Source: Caldifarciminota bacterium
Lineage (GTDB): Bacteria > Hydrothermota > Tepidihabitantia > Tepidihabitantales > Tepidihabitantaceae
Assembly (NCBI GenBank): GCA_016935775.1
Contig: JAFGQF010000140.1
Span: 1-17,903, forward strand
Direction of reading: 5' to 3'
Length of the DNA: 17,903 nucleotides
Shown here: one piece after another, positions 13,344 through 17,903 of the stretch
Numbering within the stretch: the first letter of the stretch is position 1
Layout of the letters: each line of letters begins with the position of its first letter
The notes under the pieces: generated by a model
The model's database searches: none
What the model saw: the letters and a program-made list of their open reading frames with translations, nothing else
Told to the model about the DNA's origin: nothing
Made by a program: the position numbers and the translations under genes

Positions 13344-13428
13344 GATTCCTCCTGTCCGGTCAATCAGGATCCTGCCGACTGGTTTCTAGAAGCAGCAATC
13401 ATCAAATCATCACGCCCGGCGGCCCGGT
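13344..13428 (-). promoter_or_regulatory. 85-nt rplJ-rplL intercistronic region with strong SD and possible SD-masking stem
   Basis: Gaps between adjacent protein genes from rpmG onward are otherwise 16 nt or less, apart from the stretch holding tRNA-Trp, so an 85-nt gap stands out. It contains an AT-richer patch, a perfect CAGGATCCTG palindrome (13365-13374), and an AGGAGG ribosome binding site just before rplL. TCCTG (transcript sense, 13369 down to 13365) can pair with CAGGA (13354 down to 13350) inside the ribosome binding site, giving a 5-bp stem with a 10-nt loop. No convincing promoter was found in it. Its function in adjusting L12 output is inferred. Confidence 0.4.
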
Positions 13429-13965
13429 TCAGGCGCCCTCGGGCGCCTGTCCCCTGCGCTCGCCGAGCTGCTCGAAAACGTAGACCAGGTCGCCCAGCAG
13501 CCGTTCGAGACTCAGCGCGAAGTCCCAGATCGGCGCGCTCAGCACGCCGACCAGCTGGCCGCGCAACTCGTCCTTGGTCGGCATCGAGGCGATGAACTCG
13601 AACTGCTCCGCCCCGTAGATGGTGCCTTCCAGGTAGGCGCCCTTGAACCCGAGCGCCTCGAGCTTGCGCTTGATCTCCTTGAGCACCCGCGCCGGGGCCA
13701 GCGAGTCTTCGCCCGCCAGCACCAGCGAGGTCGGGCCGTGCAGCAGTTCGCCGACCTGCTCGTCCACCCCGCTCTCGGTCAACGCGCGCAGGGCCAACCG
13801 GTTCTTGACAACCTTGACGCTGGCTCCCGCATCGCCCAGCCGCCGGCGAGTGACGTTGAAATCGTTGGAGGCGACGCCGGTGAAGTCCAGAAAGTAGAGC
13901 GCCGATGCCCGGCTGACCTGTTCCTTCAGAGCCGCAACCTGTTCGACCTTCTCCTGCTTGGGCAT
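13429..13965 (-). CDS. rplJ: 50S ribosomal protein L10
   Basis: The protein has 178 residues, starting MPKQEKVEQVAALKEQ at ATG 13963-13965. The frame stays open further upstream to 14349, but that extension overlaps rplA and lacks L10 similarity. The chosen start is 1 nt after the rplA stop. L10 anchors L12 dimers to the 23S rRNA stalk base and, with L12, usually autoregulates the rplJL mRNA. Typical features are SALYFLDFTGVASNDFNVTR, VKVVKNRLALRAL and GPTSLVLAGED in the N-terminal RNA-binding domain. A C-terminal helix near PIWDFALSLERLLGDLVYVFEQL should carry L12 dimers. An inverted repeat spans the last codons. Confidence 0.96.
   Translation of the reverse strand: MPKQEKVEQVAALKEQVSRASALYFLDFTGVASNDFNVTRRRLGDAGASVKVVKNRLALRALTESGVDEQVGELLHGPTSLVLAGEDSLAPARVLKEIKRKLEALGFKGAYLEGTIYGAEQFEFIASMPTKDELRGQLVGVLSAPIWDFALSLERLLGDLVYVFEQLGERRGQAPEGA
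13430..13449 (-). repeat. Inverted repeat over the rplJ stop codon
   Basis: CAGGCGCCC (13430-13438) and GGGCGCCTG (13441-13449) are perfect reverse complements separated by two bases. In RNA this gives a stem of about eight pairs with a small loop, ending in the rplJ stop codon. No U-run follows on the minus strand, so it does not look like an intrinsic terminator. It could slow ribosomes or polymerase, or mark a processing point upstream of rplL, or simply reflect GC-rich coding sequence. Confidence 0.4.
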
Positions 13966-13966
13966 C

Positions 13967-14677
13967 CTATGCTCCCTTCCGGCCGGTCTCGACCACGTCC
14001 CGCAGGTCGACCCTGACCCCGGGGCCCATCGTCGAGGACAGCCCGACGTTCCTGATGTACTGGCCCTTGGCGGCCGCCGGCTTGGCCCGGACCAGCTCGG
14101 CGACAAACGCCCGGATGTTCTCCACCAGCTGGGCTGGCTCGAACGACGCCTTGCCGACGAGCGCGTGAACGTTGCCGGTCTTGTCGGTCCGGTAGTTGAT
14201 CCGGCCCGCCTTGAGCGCCTTGATCGTCGGTTCGAGGTCGAAAGTGACCGTCTTGGTCTTGGGCGATGGCATCTTTCCCTTGGGCGCGAGGAGCTTGCCC
14301 AGCCGACCGACCACCGACATCGTATCGGGAGTGGCAACGGCGACGTCAAAGTCGAACCAACCGCCCTGGATCTTCTCGGCCAGGTCCTCGAACCCGACGT
14401 GGTCGGCCCCGGCCGCCTTCGCCTCGGCCTCCTTCTCGCCCTTGCAGAAAACCAGCACGCTGACCTGCTTGCCCGTGCCGTGCGGCAGGCTGACGGTCCC
14501 GCGGATCATCTGGTCCTGCTTCTTGGGGTCGATCCCGAGCCGGACTGCGATGTCGACCGACTCATCGAACCTGGCGTTGGCGCGAGCCTTCACCAGTCCG
14601 ACCGCCGCTTCGAGGCCGTGGACCTGGTGGCTGTCGAGGTTCTCGCGCAGCCCGCGGTAGCGCTTGCTGCGAATCAT
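13967..14677 (-). CDS. rplA: 50S ribosomal protein L1
   Basis: At 236 residues this is the usual length for bacterial L1, which forms the mobile L1 stalk that helps E-site tRNA leave the ribosome. Characteristic segments are SKRYRGLRE near the N-terminus, FDESVDIAVRLGIDPKKQDQ, RGTVSLPHGTGK and LLAPKGKMPSPKTKTV. Near the C-terminus is YIRNVGLSSTMGPGVRVD. The ATG (14675-14677) overlaps the rplK stop in ATGA, so the two are translationally coupled, as in other bacteria where L1 represses the rplKA mRNA. The TAG stop is one base before the rplJ ATG. Confidence 0.98.
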   Translation of the reverse strand: MIRSKRYRGLRENLDSHQVHGLEAAVGLVKARANARFDESVDIAVRLGIDPKKQDQMIRGTVSLPHGTGKQVSVLVFCKGEKEAEAKAAGADHVGFEDLAEKIQGGWFDFDVAVATPDTMSVVGRLGKLLAPKGKMPSPKTKTVTFDLEPTIKALKAGRINYRTDKTGNVHALVGKASFEPAQLVENIRAFVAELVRAKPAAAKGQYIRNVGLSSTMGPGVRVDLRDVVETGRKGA

Positions 14678-15105
14678 CTCTCCTCCACCGTCAGCCCCAT
14701 CGACCGGGCGGTTCCCTCGACGATCCTCGCCGCGGCCTCGACATTGGCCGCGTTCAGGTCTTCCTTTTTCCGCTCCGCGATCTCCATCAGCTGCCGGCGA
14801 GTGACGACGCCCACCTTGTTGCGGTTGGGCTCGCCCGAACCCTTGGCCAGGCTCGCGGCCTGCTTCAGGAGTACCGACGCGGGCGGACTCTTGGTCACGA
14901 ACGTGAACTTCCGGTCCGCGTAGACGGTCAGGACAACGGGGATCAACATGCCCGGGGTTTCCTTCCGGGTCGCGTCGTTGAACGCGCGGATGAACTCGGC
15001 GATGTTCACCCCGTGCTGGCCCAGCGCCGGCCCCACGGGCGGCGCCGCCGTTGCCTGTCCGGCCGGGATCTGGAGCTTCACGTATGCCGCGACTTTCTTT
15101 GCCAT
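14674..15105 (-). CDS. rplK: 50S ribosomal protein L11
   Basis: The protein has 143 residues, starting MAKKVAAYVKLQIPAGQA at ATG 15103-15105. An in-frame ATG 51 nt upstream would add 17 residues that overlap nusG and do not resemble L11, and the AGGAGG motif just before 15105 supports the shorter form. L11 sits at the GTPase-associated centre on 23S rRNA and is needed for RelA activation. PPVGPALGQHGVNIAEF is the proline-rich thiostrepton-region motif. The C-terminal RNA-binding domain includes KGSGEPNRNKVG and ends with IVEGTARSMGL. The stop overlaps the rplA start by 4 nt. Confidence 0.98.
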   Translation of the reverse strand: MAKKVAAYVKLQIPAGQATAAPPVGPALGQHGVNIAEFIRAFNDATRKETPGMLIPVVLTVYADRKFTFVTKSPPASVLLKQAASLAKGSGEPNRNKVGVVTRRQLMEIAERKKEDLNAANVEAAARIVEGTARSMGLTVEER

Positions 15106-15121
15106 GGCTCGCTCCTCCTGG

Positions 15122-15646
15122 TTATATCGGCTGGACGTCCAAGAAGTCCAGGTCAATCGGCGTCGGCCTGCCGAAGATGGTGACGACGACCTTCACCCGC
15201 CGACGCTCGGTAAGAATCTCGTCCACCTGCCCGGTGAAGCCGGCGAAGGGACCGCGGATGACCTTGACGTTCTCGCCCTTCTCGAAGGGCGCCTCGGGCT
15301 CGGCGCGCTCGCGCCCGCGTTCGATCTGCTCGAGCATCGAGTTCACCTCGTCCTCGGTCAACGGTATCGGCTCGTCCCTGGTCCCGAGCATGTGGGTCAC
15401 CCCCGGGACCGCGTTGACCAGCGCCATCGCTTCCTCGGTGGAAGCCATCTCGACGACGATGTATCCCGGGTACAGCCGCCGCTCCTCGGCGACCAGCTTC
15501 GACTTGCGCACGCGCGTCACCTTCTCGGCCGGCAGGATGACCTGGCCGAACTGCTCCTCGAGCCCCTGATGGGTTATTGCCTTCTCGAGCAGCTCTTTCA
15601 CCCGCTTCTCGCGACCGGTGTAAGTGTGCACCACGTAGTAGTTCAT
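15122..15646 (-). CDS. nusG: Transcription termination/antitermination factor NusG
   Basis: The protein has 174 residues. The N-terminal NGN domain (about 1-105) starts MNYYVVHTYTGREKRVKELL and contains RRLYPGYIVVEM and VPGVTHMLG. It binds the RNA polymerase clamp. A Glu/Arg-rich linker leads into a KOW domain (about 119-174) reading FEKGENVKVIRGPFAGFTG, which contacts ribosomal S10 or Rho. NusG suppresses pausing and couples transcription with translation. It lies between secE (15-nt gap, no clear Shine-Dalgarno) and rplK (16-nt gap with a strong one), the standard bacterial order. Confidence 0.98.
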   Translation of the reverse strand: MNYYVVHTYTGREKRVKELLEKAITHQGLEEQFGQVILPAEKVTRVRKSKLVAEERRLYPGYIVVEMASTEEAMALVNAVPGVTHMLGTRDEPIPLTEDEVNSMLEQIERGRERAEPEAPFEKGENVKVIRGPFAGFTGQVDEILTERRRVKVVVTIFGRPTPIDLDFLDVQPI

Positions 15647-15661
15647 GGTGAGGCTGAGCCG

Positions 15662-15853
15662 CTACCTCAGGACCAGGTGGAGCAGCCGCGCGAACACGAA
15701 ATCGAACAGGCCGATGAAGGCCGCCAGCAGGCTCGAGAAGACGATGACGACGACGGTCGTGGTGAAGAGCTCCTTGCGCTTCACCCACGACACCTTCTTC
15801 ATTTCCGCCACCACGTCGGCCAGGTAGCTTCGGACGCGCTTCAGTAGTTTCAT
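15662..15853 (-). CDS. secE: Protein translocase subunit SecE
   Basis: This 63-residue single-span SecE clamps the SecY channel in the inner membrane. The conserved cytoplasmic amphipathic segment is DVVAEMKKVSWVKRKEL (13-29), where many SecE proteins have Trp-Pro rather than Trp-Val. A membrane helix of about 23 residues follows (31-55). The size matches short Gram-positive-type SecE rather than the three-span E. coli form. The ATG (15851-15853) is only 11 nt after the tRNA-Trp discriminator base and has no Shine-Dalgarno, so initiation after tRNA excision is unusual. nusG follows. Confidence 0.95.
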   Translation of the reverse strand: MKLLKRVRSYLADVVAEMKKVSWVKRKELFTTTVVVIVFSSLLAAFIGLFDFVFARLLHLVLR

Positions 15854-15865
15854 GTTGTTGCCAAC
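15854..15865 (-). promoter_or_regulatory. SD-less secE leader with 4-bp GNRA mini-hairpin
   Basis: The transcript segment between tRNA-Trp and the secE ATG reads GTTG-GCAA-CAAC, counting the tRNA discriminator G. It can fold as a 4-bp stem capped by a GCAA tetraloop, directly abutting the start codon. No Shine-Dalgarno-like purine run is present. The element is very short and may be coincidental. Confidence 0.35.
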
Positions 15866-15937
15866 AGGCCAGGAGGGATTTGAACCCCCAACCTACGGAT
15901 TTGGAGTCCGCCGCTCTGCCGTTAGAGCTACTGGCCT
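15865..15937 (-). tRNA. trnW: tRNA-Trp (CCA anticodon)
   Basis: The minus-strand sequence folds as a 73-nt tRNA. It has a perfect 7-bp acceptor stem (AGGCCAG/CTGGCCT), a D arm GCTC/GAGC, and an anticodon stem GCGGA/TCCGT. The loop CTCCAAA carries anticodon CCA, and a T arm includes TTCAAAT. The discriminator is G73, as expected for bacterial tRNA-Trp. The 3' CCA is not encoded. A tRNA-Trp just upstream of secE is a recurrent bacterial arrangement. Its first two bases are also the last two bases of the rpmG stop codon. Confidence 0.97.
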
Positions 15938-16082
15938 ACTTGCTCTCTTTGTGAGCAGTGTGCTTCCTGCACGCCGGGCAGTACTTGCGGAGCTTCAGCC
16001 GCTCGCTGAGCTTCTTGTTCTTGCCGGTGTGGTAGTTGCGGTTCTTGCACTCCTCACAAGCGAGGGTAACGTGTACGCGCAC
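15936..16082 (-). CDS. rpmG: 50S ribosomal protein L33
   Basis: This small gene encodes 48 residues, starting MRVHVTLACEECKNRNYHT at a GTG (16080-16082). It ends ...RKYCPACRKHTAHKESK at TAG (15936-15938). Two CxxC pairs (Cys9/Cys12 and Cys35/Cys38) form the zinc site of the C+ type of L33. Length and start fit the family, whose members begin with M-R-V/E then a beta strand into the first CxxC. The start is 5 nt after the tuf stop. The stop codon overlaps the 5' end of tRNA-Trp by two bases. Position between tuf and secE is typical in many bacteria. Confidence 0.95.
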   Translation of the reverse strand: MRVHVTLACEECKNRNYHTGKNKKLSERLKLRKYCPACRKHTAHKESK

Positions 16083-16087
16083 GGTCG

Positions 16088-17290
<1,203 letters not shown>

Positions 17291-17332
17291 TTTCCGTTCC
17301 TCCTTAGCGGTTCATTGCTTCCGAATCAAACG

Positions 17333-17360
17333 GCCGACGCCCGGACGCGAACCCGCCGGC
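17333..17360 (-). other. Possible hairpin between tRNA-Thr(GGU) and tuf
   Basis: CGCCGGC (17354-17360) and GCCGACG (17333-17339) can form, in the transcript, a 7-bp stem with one G-U pair around a 14-nt loop. The stem starts 4 nt after the tRNA discriminator base and lies upstream of the tuf ribosome binding site. It could be a 5' stabiliser of the tuf mRNA left after tRNA processing. GC-rich sequence makes such stems common, so support is limited. Confidence 0.3.
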
Positions 17361-17364
17361 GCAG

Positions 17365-17437
17365 AGCCCACGGCCGGAGTCGAACCGGCGACCACTTCCT
17401 TACCAAGGAAGTGCTCTACCGACTGAGCTACATGGGC
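17365..17437 (-). tRNA. trnT: tRNA-Thr (GGU anticodon)
   Basis: This is a 73-nt cloverleaf. The acceptor stem is GCCCATG/CGTGGGC with one T-G pair, and the D arm GCTC/GAGC. The anticodon stem is CTTCC/GGAAG around TTGGTAA (anticodon GGT), and the T arm GCCGG/CCGGC has loop TTCGACT. The discriminator is U and no CCA is encoded. It is the first gene after the consensus promoter at 17456-17483 and immediately precedes tuf, the position of thrT before tufB in E. coli. Confidence 0.97.
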
Positions 17438-17455
17438 GTTTTCGGACAGTCGGGG

Positions 17456-17483
17456 ATTATACCCGCAAGCCCCGGCGTGTCAA
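17456..17483 (-). promoter_or_regulatory. Consensus sigma70 promoter for tRNA-Thr(GGU)-tuf operon
   Basis: On the minus strand TTGACA (17483-17478) is followed after 16 bases by TATAAT (17461-17456), both perfect consensus hexamers. The predicted start near 17450-17449 gives a leader of only about 12 nt before the tRNA. The segment from the -10 to the start is CCCCGAC, a GC-rich discriminator of the kind linked to ppGpp/DksA (stringent) control of stable-RNA promoters. The growth-rate control is inferred; the hexamers are directly visible. Confidence 0.88.
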
Positions 17484-17513
17484 TGACTGATTGCCCGGCA
17501 GGGACAAGCCCTG

Positions 17514-17531
17514 ACCGCCGTTCGGGGCGGT
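17514..17531. repeat. Short inverted repeat upstream of the tRNA-Thr/tuf promoter
   Basis: ACCGCC (17514-17519) and GGCGGT (17526-17531) are reverse complements around a 6-nt loop, about 30 bp upstream of the -35 hexamer. No U-run follows on either strand. It could be a protein-binding site upstream of the promoter or a remnant of terminator structure. No function can be assigned. Confidence 0.3.
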
Positions 17532-17570
17532 TCTCGCAAGGCCAGTCCCAACCTGCCCCCGGTCCGAGCC

Positions 17571-17604
17571 AAAACGCCGAAAAAGCTCGGCTTACGGGAG
17601 CCGG
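17571..17604 (-). terminator. Likely terminator after tRNA-Gly
   Basis: Two overlapping hairpins follow tRNA-Gly on the minus strand. The first pairs CGGCT with AGCCG (17588-17603) and is followed by AG and CTTTTT. The second pairs GCCGA with TCGGC (17576-17591) and is followed by GTTTT (17571-17575). Each has a 5-bp GC-rich stem and a U-run, as in intrinsic terminators. They sit between the upstream tRNA trio and the promoter that restarts transcription. Stems are short, so termination may be partial. Confidence 0.55.
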
Positions 17605-17614
17605 GGCAACCTGG

Positions 17615-17685
17615 AGCGGGCGAAGGGAGTCGAACCCTCGCAAACAGCTTGGAAGGCTGTTGTGCTACCACTACACCACGCCCGC
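17615..17685 (-). tRNA. trnG: tRNA-Gly (UCC anticodon)
   Basis: This is a 71-nt cloverleaf with acceptor GCGGGCG/CGCCCGC and D arm GTGT/GCAC. The anticodon stem is ACAGC/GCTGT with loop CTTCCAA (anticodon TCC), and the T arm is GAGGG/CCCTT with loop TTCGACT. The discriminator is U. The bases that follow (17614-17612) read CCA in transcript sense, so this is the only tRNA here with an encoded 3' CCA. It reads GGA (and possibly GGG) codons, and its place corresponds to glyT in E. coli. Confidence 0.97.
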
Positions 17686-17717
17686 TAAAGGAATCCGGCG
17701 GGGTGCCGGTGGATTGA

Positions 17718-17800
17718 TGGACGGGGAAGGATTTGAACCTCCGAAGGCGTACGCCAGCAGATTTACAGTCTGCCCCCTTTGGCCACTCGGGAACCCGTCC
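17718..17800 (-). tRNA. trnY: tRNA-Tyr (GUA anticodon)
   Basis: This is an 83-nt class II tRNA with a long variable arm. The acceptor is GGACGGG/CCCGTCC, the anticodon stem is GCAGA/TCTGC, and the loop CTGTAAA carries anticodon GTA. The T loop is TTCAAAT and the discriminator is A. The D arm begins CCCGAGTGGCCAAAGGG, very like E. coli tRNA-Tyr. No CCA is encoded. It is 17 nt from tRNA-Thr(UGU) and 32 nt from tRNA-Gly. Confidence 0.97.
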
Positions 17801-17815
17801 AAGCCATTCGGTCTG

Positions 17816-17888
17816 AGCCGACAGAGGGAGTCGAACCCCCGACCTGAGGTTTACAAAACCTCTGCTCTGCCAGCTGAGCTATGTCGGC
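17816..17888 (-). tRNA. trnT: tRNA-Thr (UGU anticodon)
   Basis: This is a 73-nt cloverleaf with acceptor GCCGACA/TGTCGGC and D arm GCTC/GAGC. The anticodon stem is GAGGT/ACCTC with loop TTTGTAA (anticodon TGT), and the T loop is TTCGACT. The discriminator is U and no CCA is encoded. It is the most upstream gene of the tRNA group in view. Its promoter would lie beyond the right edge, with only 15 bases left and no promoter hexamer in them. It corresponds in order to thrU of E. coli. Confidence 0.97.
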
Positions 17889-17903
17889 ACTCGTGGCGGT
17901 TCA

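Noticed and set aside
13369..13428. Possible internal promoter for rplL-rpoBC in the rplJ-rplL gap
   Set aside because: TTGATG and TTGACC-like hexamers occur on the minus strand but none has a -10-like hexamer at 15-19 bp.
13966..14349. N-terminal extension of rplJ to an upstream start
   Set aside because: The extra residues overlap rplA and are Arg/Ser-rich noise; L10 homology starts at MPKQEKVEQ (13965).
15106..15156. 17-residue N-terminal extension of rplK
   Set aside because: It overlaps the end of nusG; a strong AGGAGG lies immediately before the internal ATG at 15105, where L11 homology begins.

Overview
This is a GC-rich bacterial chromosomal window dominated by one long housekeeping gene run on the minus strand. 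It contains no phage, insertion sequence, CRISPR array or other mobile element that I can see. Codon use is strongly GC-biased, start codons include ATG, GTG and TTG, and both TGA and TAG serve as stops in the standard code. The phylum cannot be fixed from the sequence alone. The EF-Tu switch I region and an RpoB insertion suggest a lineage distant from the usual Proteobacteria/Firmicutes/Actinobacteria models, possibly planctomycete-like or a candidate phylum. That is a weak inference.

Left block, plus strand (1-4039): the 3' part of a polytopic GT39-like glycosyltransferase fused to C-terminal TPRs, then recJ (single-strand exonuclease) and pgeF (YfiH/laccase-domain protein). recJ and pgeF are 9 nt apart and probably cotranscribed. 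They converge with the ribosomal operon across a 66-nt gap holding a perfect 10-bp hairpin.

Main block, minus strand, read right to left from the right edge: tRNA-Thr(UGU), tRNA-Tyr(GUA), tRNA-Gly(UCC), a terminator-like region and a consensus sigma70 promoter, tRNA-Thr(GGU), tuf, rpmG, tRNA-Trp(CCA), secE, nusG, rplK, rplA, rplJ, rplL, rpoB, rpoC, rpsL, rpsG. The first five genes are in the same order as thrU-tyrU-glyT-thrT-tufB of E. coli. They run directly into the secE-nusG-rplKAJL-rpoBC cluster and the first half of the str operon. fusA does not follow rpsG.

The gene run supplies translation (EF-Tu, L33, L11, L1, L10, L12, S12, S7, five tRNAs), transcription (beta, beta', NusG) and protein export (SecE). 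Junctions are extremely tight: several genes are 1 nt apart or overlap by 4 nt, and the rpmG stop codon overlaps the first two bases of tRNA-Trp. The 85-nt rplJ-rplL gap is the widest between consecutive protein genes from rpmG onward, apart from the interval occupied by tRNA-Trp. The points most worth checking are the non-canonical EF-Tu effector loop, the rpmG/tRNA-Trp overlap, an approximately 80-residue insertion in RpoB, and a substitution next to the catalytic aspartates of RpoC. I found no undescribed multi-gene system here.
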